Under the pieces are notes generated by a model. It saw only the letters and a list, made by a program, of their open reading frames with translations. It was not told the origin of the DNA and searched no databases. DNA of 64,000 bases, from contig JAXMAB010000008.1 of NCBI GenBank assembly GCA_046350655.1, positions 248,001-312,000 of the forward strand, in the 5' to 3' direction. Below are positions 1 through 8,547 of this stretch, in pieces (position 1 is the first letter of the stretch; the number at the start of each line of letters is the position of its first letter). Origin of the DNA: JAEUHO01 sp046350655 (GTDB lineage: Bacteria > Planctomycetota > PLA2 > JAEUHO01). Position numbers and translations under genes: made by a program.

Positions 1-1668
1 CGGAACGTGTTCGTGGAGGCCGGCGGCGTCATCGACCGCAAGACGGACTCCGTGCTCCTGGCGGTCGAGGACGTGCCCCGGTTCGCCGTGACGCTGTCGG
101 AGCTGCTCGAGGGCGTGCCCTCCGCGAAGGAGATCCGCGAGCTCATCCAGAAGCGCCGGATGGACGCGTTCAGCCGGAGCGGGTCGGCCATGGTCCCGGT
201 CCGCCGCGCGATCGACGACCCGCGCCTGATCGAGCGCCTCGACGAGGCGAAGGCCCGGCTCCCCGGGCTCGTCGTCCGCCACGCGGACCGTCGCGACTAC
301 CCGAACGGCTCGTGGGGCGGCCACCTCCTCGGCGTCGCGCGCGCCCCCGACGCCGACCGCGCCCCCGAGGGCATCGACGGCATCGAGCAGGGTCTCGACG
401 GCTTCCTCTGCGGCCAGACGGTCCGCCGCCTCGTCCCGCGCGACGGCCGCGGCCGCGCGTTCGTCACGCCGCGCACCGTGGACGCCCGCGAGGACGCCGA
501 CGGCCGCACCGCGTGGCTGTCCATCGACCTCGTCGTGCAGGGCTTCTGCGAGCAGGCCCTCGACCGCCTGATGGACGAGTGGAACCCCATGGGCGCCGTG
601 GCGATCGTGATGGACCCGTCGACGGGCGACGTGCTCGCCCTCGCGCAGCGCCCCGGCTTCGACCCGTCGGACGCCGCCGGCGCCGCGGGCCTCGACCTCG
701 CCGCGCAGTGGCGGACCGAGGTGGGCTCGACGTTCAAGCCGATCACGGGCGCGCGGGCCCTCGACCTCGGGCTCGTGGGCCCGCAGGAGACGTTCGAGCT
801 GCCGCGGTCGCGCGAGTTCCGCGTGGGCCGCGCGGTCACGACCGTCAAGGACGCGCACGAGGGCGAGGCGCTCGAGTCCGGCACGCTCGTCGAGGTGATC
901 GCGCACTCGAACAACCCCGACGCCGCGCTGTGGGCGCAGCGGATCGGCGCCGAGGGCATGCAGGCGCTGCTCGCCGACCTCGGGGTCGAGCGGCCGTTCC
1001 CGCTGCTCGGCCTGCCGAAGTCGCGCGAGGGCGTCGGCATGATCCCGTGGAAGCGCCTCGGCGAGGCCGACCACCTCCGTTGGGGGTTCGGCCACGGCTT
1101 CACGATGACGCCGCTGCGCCTCGCGGCGACGTTCTGCGCGTTCGCGCGCGACGACTTCCGCACCGTGACGCCGCGCCTCGTCCTCGCCGTCGGCGGCGAG
1201 ACGGTGCCCGACCTGGGCCTCGGGCCGTGCCTCGCGCGCAACCCGGTCCACCAGGGCGCGCTGCGCGCCGGCCTGCGCGCCTGCGTCACCGACGGCACCG
1301 GCAAGAAGTCGGTGCTCTCGACGAAGTACGCGATCGCCGGCAAGACCGGCACCGCGAAGAAGCCCGTCGGCGACGGCCAGTACTACTCGTGCTCGTTCGT
1401 CGGGTACGCGCCCGCCGAGCGGCCGCGCGTCGTCGTGCTCGTGATGGCGCAGGAGCCGCGCGCGAAGGCCGACGGGATGAAGCCGTACGGCGGCGCGGTC
1501 GCCGGCCCCGCGGTGAAGTTCATCGTCGAGAAGACGCTCGAGGACTACTTCGGCCTGCCGACCGCCGACGGCTCGGGCCGCGCCGCCGTCGTGTCCGTCC
1601 CGGACGCGGCGCCCGCGTCCGCGCCCGCCGTCCCGCTGTACGCCGTACCCGCCCGGGAGGGACGATGA
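1..1668 (+). CDS. ftsI: FtsI-type penicillin-binding transpeptidase, 5' partial
   Basis: Septal peptidoglycan transpeptidase acting in the periplasm. The frame is open to the left edge, so the start, the membrane anchor and part of the dimerisation domain lie outside the window; 555 codons remain. Counting from the GTG at 7, all three catalytic motifs are present: S241-T-F-K244, S301-N-N303 and K446-T-G448. A G-I-E-x-G-L-D-G stretch near residue 125 is typical of the PBP dimerisation domain. The stop overlaps the murE ATG by 4 bp. Heading a mur/fts cluster makes FtsI a better call than the elongation enzyme MrdA, though the motifs alone cannot separate the two. Confidence 0.93.
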   Translation, partial: RNVFVEAGGVIDRKTDSVLLAVEDVPRFAVTLSELLEGVPSAKEIRELIQKRRMDAFSRSGSAMVPVRRAIDDPRLIERLDEAKARLPGLVVRHADRRDYPNGSWGGHLLGVARAPDADRAPEGIDGIEQGLDGFLCGQTVRRLVPRDGRGRAFVTPRTVDAREDADGRTAWLSIDLVVQGFCEQALDRLMDEWNPMGAVAIVMDPSTGDVLALAQRPGFDPSDAAGAAGLDLAAQWRTEVGSTFKPITGARALDLGLVGPQETFELPRSREFRVGRAVTTVKDAHEGEALESGTLVEVIAHSNNPDAALWAQRIGAEGMQALLADLGVERPFPLLGLPKSREGVGMIPWKRLGEADHLRWGFGHGFTMTPLRLAATFCAFARDDFRTVTPRLVLAVGGETVPDLGLGPCLARNPVHQGALRAGLRACVTDGTGKKSVLSTKYAIAGKTGTAKKPVGDGQYYSCSFVGYAPAERPRVVVLVMAQEPRAKADGMKPYGGAVAGPAVKFIVEKTLEDYFGLPTADGSGRAAVVSVPDAAPASAPAVPLYAVPAREGR

Positions 1669-3191
1669 ACCTCGCCGCCGCCCCCGTCCCCCGCAGCGCC
1701 GGCGCGCTCGAGCGCCTCTTCGCCGGCCGCGCCGAGGGCGTCCGCCTCGTCGGCGCCGACCCGTCGCTCCGCGTGACGGGCCTCGTCGACGACTCGCGCG
1801 AGGCCGCCGCCGGCACCGCGTTCTTCGCCCGCCACGGCAGCAAGGCCGACGGCGTCGCGTTCGTGCGGGCCGCGCGGGCCGCCGGCGCGGCCCTCGTGAT
1901 CGCCCGCGAGGTCGTCGCCGCCGACGTGCCGACGCTCGTCGTGCCGGACGTCGACGCCGCGCTGCGCGAGGCCGCCGACGCGTGGTACGGCCGGCCGCAG
2001 GACGTCCTCGACCTGGTGGGCGTCACCGGCACCAAGGGCAAGACGACGACGTCGTACCTCGTCCGCGCCGCGCTCGCGGCCGCGGGCCGCCGGTGCGCCG
2101 TCATCGGGACGATCGCGTACGACGTGGGCGACGGCAAGCCGCGCGAGGCGCCGAACACGACGCCGGGCGCGCTCGCCCTGCGGCGGCTGCTCGCCGAGGC
2201 CCGCGACGCCGGCGCGACCGCCTGCGTCATGGAGGTCTCGAGCCACGCCCTCGACCAGGGCCGCACCGAGGGCCTGCCGTTCAAGGTGGGGGTGCTCACG
2301 AACCTCGCGAGCGACCACCTCGACTACCACAAGACCCCCGAGGCCTACTTCGAGGCGAAGGCGCGGCTCTTCTCGGGCCTCGCGCGCGCCTCGGCCGCGG
2401 TCCTGAACCGCGACGACGTCGCGTGGGCCAAGTTCGCCGCGCGGGCGCGCTGCCGCGTCGTCACCTACGGCACGGGCGCCGCGTGCGACGTGCGCGCGTC
2501 GGGCATCGAGCTCGCCGCCGACGGCACCGCGTTCCGCCTGCGCGTCGCGGGCGAGAGCGAGGTGGACGTCCGCACGCCGCTCGTCGGCCGCCACAACGTC
2601 AGCAACTTCCTCGCGGCCGTCGCCGCGGCGTCGTCGCTGGGCATCGAGGCCGTGACCGCCGCCGAGGGCGCCTCGACGGTGCGCGGCGTCCGCGGCCGGC
2701 TCGAGCGCGTCGAGCCCGCGGGCGACCTGCACGTCTTCGTCGACTATGCCCACACCGAAGACGCCCTCCGGCAGGTGCTCGGCTTCCTCCGCACCGTCGG
2801 CGCGCTCCCGCTCACCTGCGTGTTCGGCTGCGGCGGCGACCGCGACCGCACGAAGCGCCCGAAGATGGGCGCCGTGGCCGCCGACCTCGCCGACCGGGTC
2901 GTCGTGACGAGCGACAACCCGCGCACCGAGGACCCCGCCGCCATCCTGCGCGAGATCGAGGCCGGCTTCCCGGCCGCCGCGCGCGAGCGCGTGGTGACGG
3001 TGCCCGACCGCCGCGAGGCCATCCGCCGCGCGGTCCTCGAGGCCCCGGCGGGCTCGACCGTGCTCGTGGCCGGCAAGGGCCACGAGGACTACCAGATCCT
3101 GGGCACCACCAAGGTGCCCTTCGACGACGTGGCCGAGGCCCGCGAGGCCCTGGCCCAACGCGCCCGTGGTACGGGCGAGAGGCCGGCCTAG
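1665..3191 (+). CDS. murE: UDP-MurNAc-L-Ala-D-Glu:meso-diaminopimelate ligase
   Basis: Cytoplasmic Mur ligase that adds the third residue of the peptidoglycan stem using ATP. The ATP loop G122-T-K-G-K126-T-T and the substrate motif D417-N-P-R420 are visible. DNPR is the signature of enzymes that take meso-diaminopimelate rather than lysine, so an mDAP stem is predicted. The length, 508 residues, is normal. The ATG is chosen because it overlaps the ftsI stop (ATGA) and follows a GGGAGGGA ribosome site. The frame stays open further upstream, but that part reads as an arginine-rich shadow of ftsI. Confidence 0.96.
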   Translation: MNLAAAPVPRSAGALERLFAGRAEGVRLVGADPSLRVTGLVDDSREAAAGTAFFARHGSKADGVAFVRAARAAGAALVIAREVVAADVPTLVVPDVDAALREAADAWYGRPQDVLDLVGVTGTKGKTTTSYLVRAALAAAGRRCAVIGTIAYDVGDGKPREAPNTTPGALALRRLLAEARDAGATACVMEVSSHALDQGRTEGLPFKVGVLTNLASDHLDYHKTPEAYFEAKARLFSGLARASAAVLNRDDVAWAKFAARARCRVVTYGTGAACDVRASGIELAADGTAFRLRVAGESEVDVRTPLVGRHNVSNFLAAVAAASSLGIEAVTAAEGASTVRGVRGRLERVEPAGDLHVFVDYAHTEDALRQVLGFLRTVGALPLTCVFGCGGDRDRTKRPKMGAVAADLADRVVVTSDNPRTEDPAAILREIEAGFPAAARERVVTVPDRREAIRRAVLEAPAGSTVLVAGKGHEDYQILGTTKVPFDDVAEAREALAQRARGTGERPA

Positions 3192-3208
3192 GCCGGCGAG
3201 GAGCTCCC

Positions 3209-4672
3209 ATGCGTCCCTTCCGTCTCTCCGAGGTCCTCCGCGCCACCGGCGGCGAGCTCACGGGCCCCGTCGCGGGCGACCCCGTGATCCCGGTCGTCAC
3301 GACCGACAGCCGCCGCATCGACGCCGGCGCGCTCTTCGTCCCGCTCCGCGGCAAGAAGCAGGACGCGCACCAGTTCATCCCGCAGGCGTTCCTCTCGGGC
3401 GCGGGCTTCGCGCTCGCCGCCCGCGACGCCGACCTGCCCCGCGTCGCCGCGACGGTGATCCGCGTGGCCGACACGACCAAGGCGCTCGGCGACCTCGCGC
3501 GGTTCCACCGCAGCCGCTTCGACGTGCCGGTCGTCGCCGTGACGGGCTCGTGCGGCAAGACGACGACGAAGGAGATGCTGCGGCTCGTCCTCGGCGACCA
3601 CGTCGTCGCGAGCGAGAAGTCGTACAACAACGAGATCGGCGTCCCGCTCACGCTCTTCCAGATGGACGAGCGCACCGAGGCCGCCGTCGTCGAGGTCGGC
3701 ACGAACGCGCCGGGCGAGATCGCGCACCTGGCCGGGATCGTCCGCCCGACCGTCAGCGTCGTGACGAACGTCGAGGAGGCCCACCTCGAGCGCCTCGGCT
3801 CGCTGCGCGGCGTGATGAAGGAGAAGTCCGCGCTGCTCGCCGCCCTCCCGCAGGACGGCGCCGCCGTCGTCAACGCCGACAACTACTGGTGCCGCGAGAT
3901 GATCGAGGAGGTCCGCTCCTACCTCGTCACCTACGGCACGTGGGAGGACGCGGACGTCTACGGCAGCAAGCCCCGCGTCACGGCCGACGGCGTCGCGTTC
4001 GACCTCTTCGACCGCATGCCCTTCGAGGTCCCGGCGCTCGGCATCCACAACGTCCACAACGCCCTGGCCGCCGTCGCCGTCGCGCTCTGGCTCGGCCGCG
4101 ACCCGGTCGAGGTCCGCGACGCGCTCCTGCGCTTCCGCGCGCCCGAGATGCGCATGCGCAAGGAGGTCGTGGGCGAGGTCGTCCTGATCAACGACGCCTA
4201 CAACGCCAACCCGCGCAGCATGGAGGCTGCGGTCGTCGAGCTGTCCGCCCGGCCGGTGACGGGCCGGCGCGTCGCCGTCGTCGGCGACATGCTCGAGCTC
4301 GGCGACCAGACCGAGCGCTGCCACCGCGAGCTCGGCCGCAAGCTCGCGAACGCCAAGATCGACGTCGTCGTGGCCGTCGGCCCGAGCGCGTCGTGGGTCG
4401 CGGAGGAGGCCGTGAAGGCCGGCCAGCCCGCCGACCGCTGCTTCCACCACGGGTCCGTCGAGGAGGCCCGCGCGCACGGCGCGCTCGAGCCGCGCCCCGG
4501 CGACACGTGGCTGTTCAAGGCCTCCCGCGGCATGGAGCTCGAGCGGCTGTTCGCGCACGTGCGCGCCCGCCTGCTCGAGCGCGACGGGCTGCCGGCCGAC
4601 GAGGCCGCCCCGGCGCCCCGCGAGAACCCGGCCGCCGTCGCCGTCCCCGCCGAGCTCCCGCCGCACGGCTGA
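3209..4672 (+). CDS. murF: UDP-MurNAc-tripeptide:D-alanyl-D-alanine ligase
   Basis: Cytoplasmic Mur ligase that joins D-Ala-D-Ala to the UDP-MurNAc-tripeptide, completing the pentapeptide precursor. The ATP loop G113-S-C-G-K117-T-T-T-K-E and the N-N-E-I-G-V-P segment that follows it are typical of MurF. 487 residues is within the family range, with a loose alanine/proline-rich tail of about 30 residues. The ATG lies 17 bp after the murE stop and has a GAGGAG ribosome site. It is co-directional with murE and probably in the same transcript. Confidence 0.96.
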   Translation: MRPFRLSEVLRATGGELTGPVAGDPVIPVVTTDSRRIDAGALFVPLRGKKQDAHQFIPQAFLSGAGFALAARDADLPRVAATVIRVADTTKALGDLARFHRSRFDVPVVAVTGSCGKTTTKEMLRLVLGDHVVASEKSYNNEIGVPLTLFQMDERTEAAVVEVGTNAPGEIAHLAGIVRPTVSVVTNVEEAHLERLGSLRGVMKEKSALLAALPQDGAAVVNADNYWCREMIEEVRSYLVTYGTWEDADVYGSKPRVTADGVAFDLFDRMPFEVPALGIHNVHNALAAVAVALWLGRDPVEVRDALLRFRAPEMRMRKEVVGEVVLINDAYNANPRSMEAAVVELSARPVTGRRVAVVGDMLELGDQTERCHRELGRKLANAKIDVVVAVGPSASWVAEEAVKAGQPADRCFHHGSVEEARAHGALEPRPGDTWLFKASRGMELERLFAHVRARLLERDGLPADEAAPAPRENPAAVAVPAELPPHG

Positions 4673-4756
4673 CCCCGCGGGACCGCGTCCCCCGCGGGGG
4701 ACCGCGAGGCCCGCCCGCCGTCCGTCCCGTCCCGTCCGTCCCCTCCGGAGGCCTGC
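4673..4756. repeat. murF-mraY spacer with a copy of the dispersed GGGACCGCGAGGCCCG repeat
   Basis: This 84-bp spacer carries an exact copy of the 16-mer GGGACCGCGAGGCCCG at 4698-4713. It is preceded by a short palindromic CCCCGCGGGG run. The 16-mer recurs throughout the window, in both orientations. The spacer ends with a GGAGG ribosome site for mraY. Confidence 0.7.
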
Positions 4757-6133
4757 GTGCTCTACCACCTGCTCCTGCCGCTCGAGTCGGTGGTGCGGGC
4801 GTGCCGGCTGATCGAGTCGATCTCGTTCCGCGCCGCGTTCGCGGCCGTGCTCGCCTTCCTCGTCGCGATCTACGTCGGGCCCGGCATCGTCGCGACGCTC
4901 GCGGCGAGGAAGATCGCCGGCACCGCGCTCACCGGCAGCAAGGACGTCGACGCGGAGCGCCTCGCGAAGGCGAAGATCCCGACGATGGGGGGCGTGATCC
5001 TCCTCGTGGGCGTCGGCCTCTCGTCGCTCCTGTTCGTCCGGCTCGACACGCCGTACACGTGGGCCACGATCCTCTCGTTCCTCGCGTTCGGCGGCCTCGG
5101 CGCGGTGGACGACTGGCGGAAGCTCACGCGTCCCGGCAGCCAGGGCCTGTCGGAGCGCGCGAAGCTCGGCGGGCAGGTCGTCATCGCGCTCGCGGTCATC
5201 TCGGTGCTGTACGGCCTCGGCGCGGCGGAGTCGGGGCGGCCCTTCCTGCGCGGCCCGGAGCTCAAGCCGTCGCCGTACCCGCGCACGTGGGTCAAGGAGC
5301 ACCGCGTCGAGGCCGGCGAGACGCTCGCCTCGATGGCCGCGCGGTACCTCGGCGACGAGGGCCACGCGAAGGACGTCGCCGCGGCCAACGGCCTCGTGGC
5401 CCCGGACGGGGCCCTCCTGGCGCCGGTCGTCGGGTCGGTGGTGAAGTTGCCCGCCCGCTGGACCGACGACGACCGCCACCGCGCCGACCTCCAGCTCCCG
5501 TTCTTCAAGCGGTTCTGCCTCGACCTCGGGCTCCTGCTCCTGCCGTTCGCGGTCCTGGTGATCGTGGGCGCGAGCAACGCCGTCAACTTCACCGACGGGC
5601 AGGACGGCCTCGCGATCGGGTGCACCGCCACCGTCGCGGTGACGCTGACGGTGACCGCGTACATCGTCTCGCGCGCCGACCTGTCGCGCGACCTCTTCCT
5701 CTTCCACGTGCCGGAGGCGGGCGAGCTCGCCATCATCGGGGCCGCCCTGTTCGGCGGGTCCCTCGGCTTCCTCTGGTTCAACGGCTACCCGGCCACCGTG
5801 TTCATGGGCGACACGGGCTCCCTCGCCATCGGCGGGATCCTGGGCGTGCTCGCCGTCGCCCTGCGCCACGAGTTCACGCTGCTCCTCGCCGGCGGGCTCT
5901 TCGTCGCGGAGGCCGGGTCGGTGGTGCTGCAGCGGTCGTGGTTCAAGCTGACCAAGCGCGCGGCGATCCGCCGCGGCGACCCGAACCCGACCGGCCGGCG
6001 CATCTTCCGCTGCGCGCCGCTGCACCACCACGTCAAGATGGGCGGCCTGCACGAGAACAAGGTGACGGTCCGCTTCTGGGTCGTCTCCGTGATCTGCGCC
6101 GTCCTCGCCCTCGCCGCCCACAAGATCCGGTGA
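4757..6133 (+). CDS. mraY: phospho-MurNAc-pentapeptide transferase with inserted LysM-like domain
   Basis: Integral membrane enzyme that transfers phospho-MurNAc-pentapeptide to undecaprenyl phosphate, making lipid I. Family motifs are present: D118-D119 in A-V-D-D-W, N277-x-x-D280-G-x-D283-G, F-M-G-D-x-G-S, and a triple histidine near the C-terminus. At 458 residues it is about 100 longer than usual. The extra sequence lies between the fourth and fifth membrane segments, which by known MraY topology is a periplasmic loop. Residues about 182-234 fit a LysM domain: V-x-x-G-E-T-L, then A-x-x-Y-x-G, a conserved N at 211, and G-x-V-V-K-L-P at the end. The GTG start has GGAGG 6 nt upstream. Family call certain; the LysM call is by pattern only. 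Confidence 0.95.
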   Translation: MLYHLLLPLESVVRACRLIESISFRAAFAAVLAFLVAIYVGPGIVATLAARKIAGTALTGSKDVDAERLAKAKIPTMGGVILLVGVGLSSLLFVRLDTPYTWATILSFLAFGGLGAVDDWRKLTRPGSQGLSERAKLGGQVVIALAVISVLYGLGAAESGRPFLRGPELKPSPYPRTWVKEHRVEAGETLASMAARYLGDEGHAKDVAAANGLVAPDGALLAPVVGSVVKLPARWTDDDRHRADLQLPFFKRFCLDLGLLLLPFAVLVIVGASNAVNFTDGQDGLAIGCTATVAVTLTVTAYIVSRADLSRDLFLFHVPEAGELAIIGAALFGGSLGFLWFNGYPATVFMGDTGSLAIGGILGVLAVALRHEFTLLLAGGLFVAEAGSVVLQRSWFKLTKRAAIRRGDPNPTGRRIFRCAPLHHHVKMGGLHENKVTVRFWVVSVICAVLALAAHKIR

Positions 6134-6152
6134 CCGCGGAGCCCGACCCCAC

Positions 6153-7334
6153 GTGAGAGGAACCCTCGCCCGCCCGATGCCCTGGGTCCGCGACGTCGCC
6201 GTCGGCCGGCAGGACGTCCGCGCGCTCGGCCGGACCGTCTTCGGCATCGCCGTCGGCCTCACGGCCTTCGGCCTCGTGATGATCTACTCGTGGACGGCGG
6301 TGAAGTTCGCCGACCGCCGCCCGTCCTTCTCGCCCGACGCGATCCTGCGCAAGCAGGTCATCTGGGCGTTCATCGCGCTCACCGTCGGCCTCGTCGTGTC
6401 GCGCATCCCGCTGGCGTGGATGCGGCGGAACGTCGTCGGGCTGATGGGCGTGCTGCTCGCGCTCCTCGCCGCGACGCTGGTGCCCGGGGTCGGCGTCGTG
6501 CGCAACAACAGCCGCCGCTGGCTCGAGCTCGGGCCCTTCACGATGCAGGCCAGCGAGTTCGTGAAGATCGCCGTGATCCTGTACCTCGCCGACCGGCTGG
6601 CGAAGCGCGAGGAGGACCCCCTCGAGGAGCGGACGCCCTGGCCGGCCCTGCTGGCGCCGGTGGGCCTCGCCGTCGGCATGATCCTGGCGGAGCCCGACCT
6701 CGGCACGTCGCTCTTCGTCGCGGCCCTCGCGGTCGTCCTCCTGGGCCTCGCGGGGATCCGGTTCGGCAAGCTCCTGCCCCTCGCCCTGATCGCGATCCCG
6801 TGCATCATCGCGTTCGCGGCCGCCAACTTCCACCACGTCGGCGAGCGCCTCGCGTTCTTCACGAAGGGCGTCGAGAACGACGAGCAGCAGTGGCGCGGGC
6901 TCGTGGCGCTCGGCTCGGGCGGCGTCCTCGGGACGGGCCTCGGGGCCGGCACGCAGAAGCTCGGCCGCGTGGCCGAGATGCAGAACGACTTCATCTTCAC
7001 GCTGATCGGCGAGGAGCTCGGCTTCGTCGGCTGCGCGTCGGTGATCATCGCGTTCATGGCGCTGGTCGTGTACGGCAAGCGGATCGCCGAGCGGGCCCAC
7101 GCCGCCGCGGGCCTGTTCCCGTTCTTCCTCGCCTGCGGGGCGACGTTCGCCGTCGGGTTCCAGGCGCTGGTCAACATGGCCGTCGCGACGGGCAGCGCGC
7201 CGAACAAGGGCGTCTCGCTCCCGTTCATCTCGGTGGGCGGCAGCAGCCTCGTGACGGCGTTCGTCGCCGTCGGGCTCCTCGTGAACGTGGCGCGGACGGT
7301 CGCGGCGGAAGAGGCCGGCGACCCCTGGGGGTAG
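6153..7334 (+). CDS. ftsW: SEDS-family septal peptidoglycan polymerase FtsW
   Basis: Multi-pass SEDS membrane protein that polymerises lipid II at the septum together with FtsI. Hydrophobic segments run along the whole 393 residues, and the C-terminal family signature P-N-K-G-V-S-L-P-F-I-S-V-G-G-S-S is present. It follows mraY by 19 bp; the murD gene usually found between them is absent. The start is uncertain: the GTG at 6153 gives the longest form, but the ATG at 6177, giving M-P-W-V-R-D, is equally plausible. Neither has a strong ribosome site. RodA is the alternative paralogue; the location favours FtsW. Confidence 0.9.
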   Translation: MRGTLARPMPWVRDVAVGRQDVRALGRTVFGIAVGLTAFGLVMIYSWTAVKFADRRPSFSPDAILRKQVIWAFIALTVGLVVSRIPLAWMRRNVVGLMGVLLALLAATLVPGVGVVRNNSRRWLELGPFTMQASEFVKIAVILYLADRLAKREEDPLEERTPWPALLAPVGLAVGMILAEPDLGTSLFVAALAVVLLGLAGIRFGKLLPLALIAIPCIIAFAAANFHHVGERLAFFTKGVENDEQQWRGLVALGSGGVLGTGLGAGTQKLGRVAEMQNDFIFTLIGEELGFVGCASVIIAFMALVVYGKRIAERAHAAAGLFPFFLACGATFAVGFQALVNMAVATGSAPNKGVSLPFISVGGSSLVTAFVAVGLLVNVARTVAAEEAGDPWG

Positions 7335-7336
7335 GC

Positions 7337-8461
7337 TTGGCCCTGGTCTTCCTCGCGGGCGGCGGCACGGTCGGGCACCTCGCCCCCGGGTTCGCGGTCC
7401 GCGACGCGCTCCGGGCCTCGGGTCACGACGCGGTGTTCGTCACCCCGGGCGAGGCGCGCGAGGCCGCGTGGTTCCCGCCGGACGACCCGCCGCGCCTCCG
7501 CGTCCCGGCCCCGCGGCTGCCGCAGGGCCTCGCGTCGAAGGCGTTGTTCCCGCTCCGTATGGGGCGGGCGATCCTCGCCGCGCGGCGGCACCTGAAGGCG
7601 GCGCGGCCCGTCGCGGTGCTCGCCCTCGGCGGCTGGCCGTGCGCCCCGACCGCGCTGGCCGCCTCGTTCCGCGGGGTCCCGCTCCACCTCCTCGCGACCG
7701 ACGCCGTGCCCGGGCTGGTCGTGCGCCGGCTCGCCCGGCGGGCGACCACGGTCTGGTTGACCGACCCGCGCGCGGCGGCCGGGCTCCCCGAGGGGACGCG
7801 CACGCGGGTCGTCGGGGCCCTCGTCCGCCGCGCCGTGACCTCGGCGGTCCGCGACCCGGCGCGGTTCGGCCTCGCCGACGGGAAGGCGACGCTGTTCGTG
7901 GTGGGCGGCAGCCTCGGCGCCCAGGGCCTCAACGTCCGGGCCCGCGCGGGGCTCGTCGCCGCCGTCCGCGCGCGGCCGGGCCTCGCGTCCCGGGTGCAGG
8001 TGATCCATGCCGCGGGGACCGACGCGGAGGCCGACGCCGCGCGGGCGGACTACGCGGCGGTGGGCCTCGCGTGCCACGTCACGCCGTTCGTCGCCGCGGT
8101 CGGCGCGGCGTACCGGACGGCCGACCTCGTCGTGTGCCGGGGGGGCGCCGGGACCGTGGCGGAGCTGGCGGCGCTCGGGCGGCCGGCGGTGATCGTGCCC
8201 TACCCGCACCACGCCGACCGGCAGCAGTTCAAGAACGCCGAGGGCCTCGTCGCGCGCGGCCAGGCGACGCTCGTGGAGGAGGGGGCGCTCGACGAGGCGA
8301 CGTTCGCGCGGGAGGTGCTCGACGTCCTCCTCGACCCCGGGGCGCTCGCGCGGCGCGTGCCCGCCGACACTTCCTCCGCGGGGAACGCCGACGGCGCCGC
8401 TACGATCGCCGCCGAACTCGTCCGATCCATCGGGACGTCGGGTGGCGAGCCGCTCGCGTGA
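7337..8461 (+). CDS. murG: UDP-GlcNAc:lipid I N-acetylglucosaminyltransferase
   Basis: Peripheral membrane GT-B glycosyltransferase that converts lipid I to lipid II. The N-terminal loop reads G-G-G-T-V-G-H; the fifth position, normally glycine, is valine here. The donor-side motifs G190-G-S-L-G-A-Q196 and R-G-G-A-G-T-V-A-E-L are intact, as is the H-x-x-x-Q-x-x-N-A segment. 374 residues is normal. The start is inferred as the TTG 2 bp after the ftsW stop, because it puts the beta-strand and glycine loop at the usual distance and follows a GGGGGTAGG run; no ATG or GTG is available nearby. Confidence 0.93.
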   Translation: MALVFLAGGGTVGHLAPGFAVRDALRASGHDAVFVTPGEAREAAWFPPDDPPRLRVPAPRLPQGLASKALFPLRMGRAILAARRHLKAARPVAVLALGGWPCAPTALAASFRGVPLHLLATDAVPGLVVRRLARRATTVWLTDPRAAAGLPEGTRTRVVGALVRRAVTSAVRDPARFGLADGKATLFVVGGSLGAQGLNVRARAGLVAAVRARPGLASRVQVIHAAGTDAEADAARADYAAVGLACHVTPFVAAVGAAYRTADLVVCRGGAGTVAELAALGRPAVIVPYPHHADRQQFKNAEGLVARGQATLVEEGALDEATFAREVLDVLLDPGALARRVPADTSSAGNADGAATIAAELVRSIGTSGGEPLA

Positions 8462-8547
8462 CCCACGGCTTCCGTGAAGCCGGCCCGCCGGCCCGTCGTC
8501 CCCGTCGCCCCGTCCCCTTCGGCCCGTCCCCGCTGGCGCCCCCGTCC

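Noticed and set aside
3188..6262. Very long open frames opposite the mur genes (and many similar frames elsewhere)
   Set aside because: Arginine/alanine/glycine-rich translations with no family match, lying antisense to clear genes. Long chance frames are expected at this GC.
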